Source: a bacterium (GTDB taxonomy: Bacteria > Babelota > Babeliae > Babelales > Babelaceae). Taken from it: a stretch of 34,623 bases of DNA. Shown in pieces: positions 26,927 to 34,581 of this stretch. A program made the position numbers and the translations under genes. The notes below the pieces were generated by a model, which worked only from the letters and a program-made list of their open reading frames with translations, had not been told where the DNA came from and ran no database searches. Where the stretch lies: assembly GCA_021827715.1 (NCBI GenBank), contig JAKAUO010000047.1, forward strand, positions 1-34,623, read 5' to 3'. How positions within the stretch are numbered: the stretch's first letter is position 1; each line of letters opens with the position of its first letter.

Positions 26927-27205
26927 TTAAAGCATTATACGAAAAACGCCACGATAATCTTTATCTTTTAAAAATGGATCGATTTCCATATTTTTGCCAC
27001 CCTGACGAACAATAATTTCATCCACCGTATCTAAAAACAGGTCTAGATCAGCAGAAACCCCACAGGCAATCATCTTAATAGCTTGTGGAGAACTGGCCAT
27101 AATAAACCCTTCAAGCTGGCATTCACGAGCCTTTTTTTGTATCTCTTCAAAAAGCCTTTCATTACCATTTTTTACCTCAAAGGTCATTTTAATGCAACGG
27201 CTCAT
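26927..27205 (-). CDS. Small acylphosphatase-like protein, catalytic residues apparently lost
   Basis: The 92-residue protein has the length and beta-alpha-beta-beta-alpha-beta pattern of acylphosphatases, with LEGFIMASSPQ where that family has a GLxGxVxN segment. The usual catalytic Arg loop (GxVQGVxFR) and the Asn are not present, so hydrolase activity is doubtful. It could be a binding or regulatory derivative. The start is supported by a strong AGGGAGAAGG-type ribosome binding site. It is read toward bamA. The fold assignment is from pattern only. Confidence 0.55.
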   Translation of the reverse strand: MSRCIKMTFEVKNGNERLFEEIQKKARECQLEGFIMASSPQAIKMIACGVSADLDLFLDTVDEIIVRQGGKNMEIDPFLKDKDYRGVFRIML

Positions 27206-27274
27206 TCACCTTCTCCCTTGTAACTAGCGCTTTTTTGCACCATAAGAAATAATCTCCTTGAAGCTAACAAATAA

Positions 27275-27303
27275 TCGACTCGCTTTGCAATTTTTAGTAT
27301 AAT
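27275..27303 (+). promoter_or_regulatory. Promoter of gltX
   Basis: TCGACT (27275-27280), a 17-bp spacer and a perfect TATAAT (27298-27303) lie 37 bp before the ATG at 27341. The ribosome binding site is weak (TTGGGAT). Confidence 0.6.
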
Positions 27304-27340
27304 TGTAAAAAAATCTTCACTGTCCTTGGGATAAAATACT

Positions 27341-28843
27341 ATGAATAGCTCTGTACGTGTTCGCTTTGCACCCTCTCCAACAGGCTTTATGCATTTGGGG
27401 AATGTAAGAACTGCTCTTATAAACTATCTTTTTGCCCATCACTATAAGGGAACCTTTATCATCAGGATAGAAGATACTGACCAGCAACGCATGTTTGATG
27501 TGGGCGCTCAGGGAATATTACAAGACTTACAGTGGCTGAACCTATCTTTTCAGGAGGGCCCTGGTGTTGGCGGGCCTCATGCCCCCTATTATCAATCTGA
27601 AAGAGACGCATTTTATCAAGAATATCTTAACCTCTGCATCGCTCAGAACAAAGTATATCGCTGTTTTTGCACCACCCTAGAGCTTGAAAAAAAAAGAGAG
27701 CGTCAAATTGCTCAAAAACTCCCGCCACGCTATGACAGAACCTGTTTAACGTTGAGTGCTGAACGTATACAAGAGAACCTTGACAATCAGGTACCTTTTA
27801 TTTGGCGATTTAAATTATCTGATCACCAGGTGACGATTACTGATTTAGCACGCGGACCTATTACCTATAACCTTAAACATTTTTCAGATTTTGCCATTAC
27901 GCGCCAAGATGGGAGCTGTACTTTTATTTTTGCAAACTTTGTTGATGATGTTTTGATGAACATCACTCATGTTATTCGAGGAGAGGACCATTTAAGCAAT
28001 ACGGCAAATCAGGCAGCCTTATATGTGGGCCTTGGCAAACCGTTACCACTTTTTTGGCATCTGCCTATTATTGCAAACACAGATGGTAAAAAATTATCAA
28101 AACGTGATTTCGGGTTTTCTCTTAATGATTTACGCAATGCCGGATACCTTCCAGAAGCAATTAATAATTATTTAGCAATTCTTGGTGCGTCATTAAAAAG
28201 CAGCTCGCATGATATGGCCAGCGAAATTATGTCACTGGAAGAAATTGCTCAGACATTCGATTTTGACCATATTACCTCAACCGGCCAAATTAAATATGAT
28301 ATTGAAAAATTACGTTGGATAAACCAAAAATGGATACAGAGAATATCGTTTGATGAATTTAAACAACGTATTGCACCACTACTTACGCTGCCTAGCAATA
28401 CTCCCGCTAGCTGTCATTCTGAACTCGATTCAGGATCCACTCATTTAAAAAAAATCAATCACCTGCTTGAATTGATAAAACCTGAACTTATTACGCTCAA
28501 TGATGTGATAGAAAAAACGGAATTCTATTTCAATGCGCCTAAAATTTCTTGCGCTGATCTACCTGAAACAGAAAAACAATTAGTGCCCTTTTTGGCTGCG
28601 TGCTTACAAGAATTTCAAGAACAATGCGCACTACCTGAAGAATTTATCAAATCGATAGCACATAAAGCAAAATCCGAAGCTCGAACAGTAAAACCCTTGT
28701 ATGCAGTATTACGTAGAGCGTTAACAGGACATGCACAGGGATTAAGTATTAAAGATATTATGACGTTATTGGGTAAAGAAGAAAGCTATAAACGATTTTC
28801 ACATTTAATCAATGAATGTAATAATCCACGCGATTCTAAATAA
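27341..28843 (+). CDS. gltX: Glutamate--tRNA ligase
   Basis: This class I synthetase charges tRNA-Glu (and tRNA-Gln in non-discriminating forms). The HIGH motif is HLGN (18-21) in a PSPTGFMHLGNVRTAL context, and KMSKS appears as KLSKR (251-255). The anticodon-binding domain fills the C terminus. Length is 500 residues, slightly above the usual 470-490. Part of the excess is an insert in the linker around residue 355, encoded by a palindromic repeat (see 28411). No amidotransferase gene is visible, so the tRNA-Gln route is not decided. It overlaps a convergent small gene by 58 bp. Confidence 0.96.
   Translation: MNSSVRVRFAPSPTGFMHLGNVRTALINYLFAHHYKGTFIIRIEDTDQQRMFDVGAQGILQDLQWLNLSFQEGPGVGGPHAPYYQSERDAFYQEYLNLCIAQNKVYRCFCTTLELEKKRERQIAQKLPPRYDRTCLTLSAERIQENLDNQVPFIWRFKLSDHQVTITDLARGPITYNLKHFSDFAITRQDGSCTFIFANFVDDVLMNITHVIRGEDHLSNTANQAALYVGLGKPLPLFWHLPIIANTDGKKLSKRDFGFSLNDLRNAGYLPEAINNYLAILGASLKSSSHDMASEIMSLEEIAQTFDFDHITSTGQIKYDIEKLRWINQKWIQRISFDEFKQRIAPLLTLPSNTPASCHSELDSGSTHLKKINHLLELIKPELITLNDVIEKTEFYFNAPKISCADLPETEKQLVPFLAACLQEFQEQCALPEEFIKSIAHKAKSEARTVKPLYAVLRRALTGHAQGLSIKDIMTLLGKEESYKRFSHLINECNNPRDSK
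28411..28438. repeat. Palindromic mini-repeat inserted in frame in gltX
   Basis: TTCTGAA (28417-28423) and TTCAGGA (28429-28435) form a stem with one G-U pair and a 5-base loop, inside a GTCATTCTGAAC type element. This strongly resembles dispersed palindromic elements known from Rickettsia and other bacteria that sit in frame within genes. It encodes CHSELDSGST in the linker of GluRS. Confidence 0.65.
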
Positions 28844-29034
28844 CCAATAACTTCTAAAAAATGCTTTTCTTGATCTTTCGGAACAAAAAATTCAAAGATA
28901 CCTTGTGAGGCGTCCAGGGTGCGATCAAAGCCGATATGCTCATAAAAGCGAAAAGCTGCCACAAAGATATTGGTAGTTTTTATAATTACATGCGCTTGAT
29001 AATAAAGACATTTATTCATAGACTTATGACACAT
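28786..29034 (-). CDS. DUF4911-like small protein
   Basis: The 82-residue protein has a TLDASQGIFEFFVPKD segment followed by a helix, closely matching DUF4911 proteins (a short, function-unknown family where a TLD-x-x-G-x-x-E block is typical). Start is uncertain. A TATAAT lies about 8 bp before the first ATG, suggesting a leaderless transcript; a second ATG at 29017-29019 is equally possible. Neither has a Shine-Dalgarno. It overlaps the end of gltX by 58 bp and is divergent from the permease gene 30 bp away. Confidence 0.6.
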   Translation of the reverse strand: MCHKSMNKCLYYQAHVIIKTTNIFVAAFRFYEHIGFDRTLDASQGIFEFFVPKDQEKHFLEVIGYLESRGLLHSLIKCENRL

Positions 29035-29063
29035 TTAAAAAAAATTATATGTAAGATCGGAAC

Positions 29064-30236
29064 ATGACCACCGTTAAACAACAAAAAATATCACTTTTTA
29101 TGGCAACCATAGCTGGCGCAAATGCTATGATCGGTGCCGGAATATTTTCTAATCCTGTAGCCATTCAAACGGCTGTAGGACCAGCGGCCCTTATTACGTA
29201 TGTAGGCGTTATTATCGCCGTGTGGGTAATGGCGCTTGCGCTTGCCCGTGTTGCCGAACTTTATCCACAAGAAGGTTCTTTTTATACCTATGGAAAAGCA
29301 TGGGGGGGCCATACCATGGGAATTATTTCAAGCATGTCCTACATTATGGGGTTAACCCTTGCCTTGAGTATTTTAATGCGTATTATTGCTGCGGAGATTG
29401 TCTATTACCTGCCCACATTTTCTGTAGAAATGCTCGGGCTCATGACACTCTGGATCTTAGTTGCCCTTAATATGCTGGGCGCTGCACTTACCCGATGGGG
29501 ACAAATTATATTAATTATTCTCACCCTGGCGCCTTTGGCGCTTATTAGTGCGCTGTGCTTAACAAAAGCATCACTTGCAAACCTTACCCCCTTCATGCCT
29601 ATGGGTTATTCAAGCCTTTTGTATGGTATTAAATTTGTTATTTTTGGGTTCTTTGGTTTTGAAACGGCTACATCACTCTATGCGTTGGTAGAACGCCCGG
29701 AAAAAAATGTTCCGCGTGCATTAACTCTTTCAATACTTTTTGTTGGTGCTCTCTATCTTTTGTTTATCACTTCAATCTTTTTAGCAATCCCGCGCGAACT
29801 TTTTTTGCAGCCAGATAGTACACTTTCTCAGGTTTTGCTTACCATGTTCCCTCACTACCCATGGTTAGTAGATGGTATACGTATCAGCATAATTATTACT
29901 ATTATGGGAACATTGCATTCAATGATTTGGGGACTCGGGGAATTACTCTGTGCAGCAATGCGTAGAATTTCTTCAAGAAACATACTTACTCTGCGTCCAG
30001 CTGTAGCATTAGTGGGAGCTTTAGTAACATTTAATTATTTTGCGTTCAGCACCATTGGATTCACGCTTACCGCGCTTCTTTTAGTCGTGAGTTATGGTAC
30101 CAGTATTGCAGCTCTTGTTGCAGGAAGTGTACGAACTGATACAAAAACAAAAATACTCGGATATACCGGCATTGCCGTAGCGTTATTTATTATGAGCGTG
30201 GCGCTCTTTGAAGTCATAACTCGAGTGACTCGTTGA
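29064..30236 (+). CDS. APC superfamily amino acid permease
   Basis: This inner-membrane amino acid transporter has about 11 hydrophobic helices. The first carries the substrate and ion-binding kink motif typical of APC transporters (MIGAGIFSNP, about 22-31), and a conserved FGFFGFETA appears around 195-203. At 390 residues it is shorter than most APC permeases (420-500), with a compact C terminus. The substrate cannot be inferred. It fits a host-dependent lifestyle with import of amino acids. The ribosome binding site is weak. Confidence 0.88.
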   Translation: MTTVKQQKISLFMATIAGANAMIGAGIFSNPVAIQTAVGPAALITYVGVIIAVWVMALALARVAELYPQEGSFYTYGKAWGGHTMGIISSMSYIMGLTLALSILMRIIAAEIVYYLPTFSVEMLGLMTLWILVALNMLGAALTRWGQIILIILTLAPLALISALCLTKASLANLTPFMPMGYSSLLYGIKFVIFGFFGFETATSLYALVERPEKNVPRALTLSILFVGALYLLFITSIFLAIPRELFLQPDSTLSQVLLTMFPHYPWLVDGIRISIIITIMGTLHSMIWGLGELLCAAMRRISSRNILTLRPAVALVGALVTFNYFAFSTIGFTLTALLLVVSYGTSIAALVAGSVRTDTKTKILGYTGIAVALFIMSVALFEVITRVTR

Positions 30237-30260
30237 CGTTTATAAATAATTGATGGTATA

Positions 30261-30290
30261 AGAAGGTATAGCAAAAAAAATGTACCTTCT
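30261..30290 (+). terminator. Hairpin after the permease gene, likely terminator
   Basis: AGAAGGTA (30261-30268) and TACCTTCT (30283-30290) form a perfect 8-bp stem with a 14-base, A-rich loop, followed by GTATATTTTA. The T-tract is imperfect, so termination may be partial. Confidence 0.5.
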
Positions 30291-30351
30291 GTATATTTTA
30301 TCAACACAAGGTTTTGTCCTTGAGATAGCAGGACTGAATAAAGGAGAGTAG

Positions 30352-31869
30352 ATGATGCGTAATTTACGCGTTTGTGCACGGTTATTACAAGTACTTATTT
30401 TCTTTATGAGTATACCACTGCCAGCTCCCATAACCCAACTTATCAACAATGATCCTTACCCAATGTATTCAGCCGTATTTCAGAATGATTATCTTACACG
30501 TAACATCAGGTATTATTACATCGATGGTCTTGATAGCTATTGCCAGGAACGGTTTCAGTTTTCTCTTTCGCCTTTCACTCAAGCTGCAAATTCCGGCAAT
30601 GATCTTTATAAAAGAAGAACGGGGTTAGGTAATCTTACCGGACGTTGGAATATCCCTGCGCTCTTTTACCCAGAACAATTTGGCACTATGGGACAACGCT
30701 ATTTTATTCAAGATGAACTTTTTGCTGCTTTAGATGCAGCAACGCCTTCACAAGTTCCTGTGAGTGTTGATTTAACCACTACCTGTTCGGCAATTATTAA
30801 TCCCGGGTACAGTGATGTACGTAAAGAATTCGGTTTTTTTGATGTTGAAGCAAAATATCGTAAATATGGAATCCGGTTTCAATTTGATTTTTTGTTATAT
30901 GACCCGATCGGATTGCGTGTTCAAACAGGCTTTGCAAATATTAAAGAAATCCCTTATTTCTTAGATCTAACCTGCTCTGCCACGGGACTTGCCTGTTATG
31001 CAGGATGCACTAGTCCTGATACTACCTGCTGCCAACCAACCGTGATGACTCCCGGCGCACAGAATCCTTGTATAACTAATACTGCATGCATAGATGTTTT
31101 TGGATGCTATTGCAAACAGATCATGATCGATAAAGTTATGAAACAGCGTGAAATAATTGCAAATACCTTGAACCTTAATATTGACCGCTGGCAGAGCCAG
31201 GGGTTTGAAGACACCCGTGTTTCATTATTTTTCCGTAAACCTTTTGCCATTAATGCGGACCGTGATGATTGGCATTTCTTTCTCTGCACACCGTATGTTA
31301 CCCTGGATGCAAGTTTCCCTACCGGCAAAAATGTGAACCCTCGCAATGTATTTGAAGTGCCGCTGGGAAACAGAGGCCATTACGGGCTCGGTTCAACATG
31401 GGGCACAACCTTTGATTTTGTAAAAACGGTGGAAATTGGTTTTGAATTTAACGTGACTAAATTCTTTAAAAAAACGCACGCCTGTGTTCCTGCACCGACA
31501 TACTATACACAAGCGGGGATGTTCCCTCAAACTATGACGGTGTGTGTTGATCCGGGACTTACTTGGAACGCGGTATTTAGTCTGAATGCGTATCATTTTT
31601 TGAGCAGAATTTCTGCCTATGTACAATATGTGTTAACCGGGCATAATGAAGATTGTTTCAATATTATTTGCGCTACCACAGAAAAAAATAACATCTCAAT
31701 AAAACGCCTTATTGAAAATTCTAAATGGGAATCGAATATGTTTAACGTGGGATTAACCTATGATATTTCACCTAATTTAGCACTTGGCTTTTTCTGGCAG
31801 GCACCATCTACACGCAGAAATGCTTATCGGTCAACAACGTTAATGCTTTCAATTATCGGAACATTTTAA
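30352..31869 (+). CDS. Probable outer-membrane beta-barrel protein, Cys-rich loop
   Basis: The 505-residue protein has a hydrophobic export signal (about 8-24), many amphipathic beta strands and a terminal LSIIGTF with a C-terminal Phe, as expected of an Omp85 client. Between about 205 and 255 lies a Cys-rich loop with nine cysteines in 47 residues (including CC at 226-227 and C-x-C at 252-254). It is likely exposed and disulfide-linked. Start is at the first of two adjacent ATGs; AAGGAGAG upstream could serve either. It is only 5 bp from the convergent WD40 gene. Resemblance to the 598-residue barrel is in general style, not clear sequence. Confidence 0.68.
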   Translation: MMRNLRVCARLLQVLIFFMSIPLPAPITQLINNDPYPMYSAVFQNDYLTRNIRYYYIDGLDSYCQERFQFSLSPFTQAANSGNDLYKRRTGLGNLTGRWNIPALFYPEQFGTMGQRYFIQDELFAALDAATPSQVPVSVDLTTTCSAIINPGYSDVRKEFGFFDVEAKYRKYGIRFQFDFLLYDPIGLRVQTGFANIKEIPYFLDLTCSATGLACYAGCTSPDTTCCQPTVMTPGAQNPCITNTACIDVFGCYCKQIMIDKVMKQREIIANTLNLNIDRWQSQGFEDTRVSLFFRKPFAINADRDDWHFFLCTPYVTLDASFPTGKNVNPRNVFEVPLGNRGHYGLGSTWGTTFDFVKTVEIGFEFNVTKFFKKTHACVPAPTYYTQAGMFPQTMTVCVDPGLTWNAVFSLNAYHFLSRISAYVQYVLTGHNEDCFNIICATTEKNNISIKRLIENSKWESNMFNVGLTYDISPNLALGFFWQAPSTRRNAYRSTTLMLSIIGTF

Positions 31870-31874
31870 AATAT

Positions 31875-33212
31875 TTACAATCGAATATCATAAAGTTCAA
31901 CAAGCGCATTACGTACATCTTTGGGCAACCTGTTTAATGACTGTTTAACCGTAACGGCGCCTTGTTCTAAATCTTGTGCAGTGACCATTAAACTTTTTTT
32001 ATAGGCAGTATCCAGAGTAACCAACAGTGATTGTTGCCATAGAGGCAAACTCTGATGTTTGAAATAATCACCTACAATAAACGCGGGCGTCTTTACCTGC
32101 CATATCTTAGCTGTACCATCACGTGAAGCAGTAACAACTTTGGTGCCATCTGGTGAAAATACTGCTCTACGCACAAAATCAGCATGACCAGCTAATGTAC
32201 GCAGCAGCGCACCGGTAGTAGCATTCCATATCTTAGCCGTACTATCACTTGAAGCGGTAACCACCGTGGTGCCATCTGGTGAAAATGCTGCACTATACAC
32301 CCCACTATTATGACCAACTAATGTATGCAGCAACGCACCGGTAGTAGCGTTCCATATCTTAGCCGTACGATCCAGTGAAGCGGTAACAACTTTGGTTCCA
32401 TCTGGTGAAAATACTGCACTAAGCACCACATTAGTATGGCCAGCTAATGTACGCAGTAAGGCACCGGTAGTAGCATTCCATATCTTAGCCGTACGATCCC
32501 ATGAAGCGGTAACCACCGTGGTGCCATCTGGTGAAAATACTGCACTATTCACCCAATCACCATGACCAACTAATGTATGCAGCAACGCACCTGTAGTAGC
32601 ATCCCATATCTTAGCAGTGCGATCCCATGAAGCAGTAACCACCCTGGTGCCATCTGGTGAAAATGCTGCACCAGTATGCCCAGCTAATGTATGCAGCAAC
32701 GCACCGGTAGTAGCATTCCATATCTTAGCTGTATTATCACTTGAAGCGGTAACCACCTTGGTGCCATCTGGTGAAAATACTGCACTAAACACCGCATTAG
32801 TATGCCCAGCTAATGTATGCAGCAGCGCACCGGTAGTAGCATTCCATATCTTAGCCGTACGATCATCTGAAGCAGTAACAACTTTGGTTCCATCTGGTGA
32901 AAATACTGCACTACGCACCGAACCAGTATGGCCAGCTAAGGCACGCAACAAGTCACCGGTAGTAGCATTCCATATCTTAGCCGTACTATCACTTGAAGCG
33001 GTAACCACCCTGGTGCCATCTGGTGAAAATACTGCACTTTCAACCGCATCAGTATGGCTAGCTAAGGTAACACTTGGAACTATTACTGTTGCTGCATCGA
33101 TCGTAAGCCATTCACGCGCGATTTCTGGCGCACTTTTTGCCAGCACAGGGTTGTGCATAATAAGCGTTAACGATACAAAGATTACAGAAAAATGATAAAT
33201 ATATGATTTCAT
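31875..33212 (-). CDS. Secreted WD40 beta-propeller protein, 8 blades (array gene 1)
   Basis: The start is placed at 33210-33212, giving 445 residues. The AGGAAGG ribosome binding site and an N terminus alike to the next gene (MKSY) support it, and the longer frame from 33326 is rejected. Signal peptide (about 1-25), then SAPEIA and a linker, then eight WD40 units of about 42 residues (49-381), nearly identical in their framework FSPDGT, TAKIW, ATTGALL. Unit 4 lacks four residues after GHT. A conserved tail of 64 residues follows (382-445). The protein should be exported and bind partners through the propeller face. The partner is unknown. It lies 10 bp after gene 2 of the same array. Confidence 0.85.
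   Translation of the reverse strand: MKSYIYHFSVIFVSLTLIMHNPVLAKSAPEIAREWLTIDAATVIVPSVTLASHTDAVESAVFSPDGTRVVTASSDSTAKIWNATTGDLLRALAGHTGSVRSAVFSPDGTKVVTASDDRTAKIWNATTGALLHTLAGHTNAVFSAVFSPDGTKVVTASSDNTAKIWNATTGALLHTLAGHTGAAFSPDGTRVVTASWDRTAKIWDATTGALLHTLVGHGDWVNSAVFSPDGTTVVTASWDRTAKIWNATTGALLRTLAGHTNVVLSAVFSPDGTKVVTASLDRTAKIWNATTGALLHTLVGHNSGVYSAAFSPDGTTVVTASSDSTAKIWNATTGALLRTLAGHADFVRRAVFSPDGTKVVTASRDGTAKIWQVKTPAFIVGDYFKHQSLPLWQQSLLVTLDTAYKKSLMVTAQDLEQGAVTVKQSLNRLPKDVRNALVELYDIRL
32070..33068 (-). repeat. Tandem 126-bp WD40 blade units, gene 1
   Basis: Eight direct repeats of about 126 bp encode the propeller blades. DNA is almost identical across units, including synonymous positions in the CCATCTGGTGAAAAT stretch (plus strand). 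Differences cluster at a few codons. One unit is 12 bp shorter. Confidence 0.9.
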
Positions 33213-33222
33213 AACTACCTTC

Positions 33223-34317
33223 CTACAATTGAATATTATAAAGCTTAATAAGCGCATCCTGTATCTTTTTGGGCAACGTTTTGAGCGACGCTTCAACAGT
33301 AATCCAGCCTTCTTGAGACTGTTCAAAATCTTGCGGGGTGACCATTAAACCATTTTGATAGGCACTATCGAGATTCACCAATAATGCCTGTTGCAATAAA
33401 GGCAATTTCGAATTTTTAAAATAATCACCTACTATAAAAGCATCTGTTTTGAGGTTCCATATCTTAGCCGTACTATCACCTAAAGCGGTAACCACCTTGG
33501 TGCCATCTGGTGAAAATGCTGCACTACTCACCAAATAAGCATGACCAGCTAATGTACGCAGTAGCGCACCGGTAGTAGCATTCCATATCTTAGCCGTACG
33601 ATCCCATGAAGCGGTAACCACCGTGGTGCCATCTGGTGAAAATACTGCACTAAGCACCACATTAGTATGGCCAGCTAATGTACGCAGTAAGGCACCGGTA
33701 GTAGCATTCCATATCTTAGCAGTACGATCATCTGAAGCGGTAACCACCTTGGTGCCATCTGGTGAAAATGCTGCACTAAGCACCGAACCAGTATGGCCAG
33801 CTAAGGTATGCAGCAGCGCACCGGTAGTAGCATCCCATATCTTAGCCGTACTATCCCCTGAAGTAGTAACCACCTTGGTGCCATCTGGTGAAAATGCTGC
33901 ACTTGCAACCGCATCAGTATGACCAACTAATGTATGCAGCAGCGCACCGGTAGTAGCATTCCATATCTTAGCCGTACTATCCAATGAAGCGGTAACCACC
34001 GTGGTGCCATCTGGTGAAAATACTGCACTACGCACCGAACCAGTATGACCAGCTAATGTATACAGCAGCGCACCGGTAGTAGCATTCCATATCTTAGCCG
34101 TACTATCACTTGAAGCGGTAACCACCTTGGTGCCATCTGGTGAAAATGCTGCACTACGCACCCAGTTAGTATGACCAGCTAAGGTACCACTTGGAACTAT
34201 TACTGTTGCTGCATCCATCGCAAGCCATCCACGCGCGATCTCTGGCGCACTTTTTGCCAAGTCGATATTATGCAGAGCAAGTAGAGAAATACAGGTTAAG
34301 TAAAAATAAGATTTCAT
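33223..34317 (-). CDS. Secreted WD40 beta-propeller protein, 6 blades (array gene 2)
   Basis: The 364-residue protein has a signal peptide (about 1-21), the same SAPEIA linker, six WD40 units of about 42 residues (45-297) and a 67-residue tail related to, but clearly divergent from, that of genes 1 and 3. Six repeats is fewer than the usual seven of WD40 propellers and differs from the eight in gene 1, so whole units were gained or lost. AAGGAAA precedes the ATG. It lies 14 bp after the cut gene 3 and 10 bp before gene 1, so it is in one operon-like array. Antisense frames at 32617 and 33623 are repeat artefacts. Confidence 0.85.
   Translation of the reverse strand: MKSYFYLTCISLLALHNIDLAKSAPEIARGWLAMDAATVIVPSGTLAGHTNWVRSAAFSPDGTKVVTASSDSTAKIWNATTGALLYTLAGHTGSVRSAVFSPDGTTVVTASLDSTAKIWNATTGALLHTLVGHTDAVASAAFSPDGTKVVTTSGDSTAKIWDATTGALLHTLAGHTGSVLSAAFSPDGTKVVTASDDRTAKIWNATTGALLRTLAGHTNVVLSAVFSPDGTTVVTASWDRTAKIWNATTGALLRTLAGHAYLVSSAAFSPDGTKVVTALGDSTAKIWNLKTDAFIVGDYFKNSKLPLLQQALLVNLDSAYQNGLMVTPQDFEQSQEGWITVEASLKTLPKKIQDALIKLYNIQL
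33427..34185 (-). repeat. Tandem 126-bp WD40 blade units, gene 2
   Basis: Six direct repeats of 126 bp, interchangeable at DNA level with units of gene 1, which argues for recent unequal crossing over or gene conversion within and between the two genes. Confidence 0.9.
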
Positions 34318-34331
34318 AATTATTTCCTTTA

Positions 34332-34498
34332 TTACAATCGAATATCATAGAGCTCCATAAGTGCATTACGTACATCTTTGGGCAACCTGTTTAATGACTG
34401 TTTAACCGTAACGGCGCCTTGTTCTAAATCTTGTGCAGTGACCATTAAACTTTTTTTATAGGCAGTATCCAAAGTAACCAACAGTGATTGTTGCCATA
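34332..34498 (-). pseudogene. C-terminal remnant of a third WD40 array gene, cut by the IS
   Basis: The minus-strand frame ending at 34332 encodes only the conserved tail, from WQQSLLV to ELYDIRL. Over about 165 bp it differs from gene 1 at about six bases, much less than from gene 2. It stops exactly where the IS begins: gene 1 reads CCATAGAGG and here reads CCATA then the IS tip TAGCATG. The signal peptide and all blades are missing, presumably on the far side of the IS or lost. Confidence 0.88.
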
Positions 34499-34557
34499 TA
34501 GCATGATCCACTAAGACATTCTCAGGTGCAAGATATTATTAAATCTGATAAACTTAG

Positions 34558-34571
34558 CTCCTAAAGAGGAG
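34558..34571 (+). promoter_or_regulatory. Hairpin over the transposase ribosome binding site (right copy)
   Basis: CTCCT (34558-34562), AAAG loop and AGGAG (34567-34571) form a perfect 5-bp stem that covers the Shine-Dalgarno located 10 bases before the ATG at 34582. The same structure is in the left copy. Confidence 0.5.
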
Positions 34572-34581
34572 AATGAGAATT

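Noticed and set aside
32617-33195. Plus-strand ORF of 192 codons antisense to WD40 gene 1 (and a similar one at 33623-33922)
   Set aside because: It is produced by the 126-bp repeats, whose reverse frame happens to be open; the repeats make sense only as WD40 blades on the minus strand.
33213-33326. N-terminal extension of WD40 gene 1 by 38 residues
   Set aside because: It overlaps the end of gene 2 and would bury the signal peptide; the MKSY start matches gene 2 and has a good ribosome binding site.
32070-34185. Regular direct repeats as a CRISPR array
   Set aside because: The unit is 126 bp, fully coding, with no constant-repeat/unique-spacer alternation and no cas genes.
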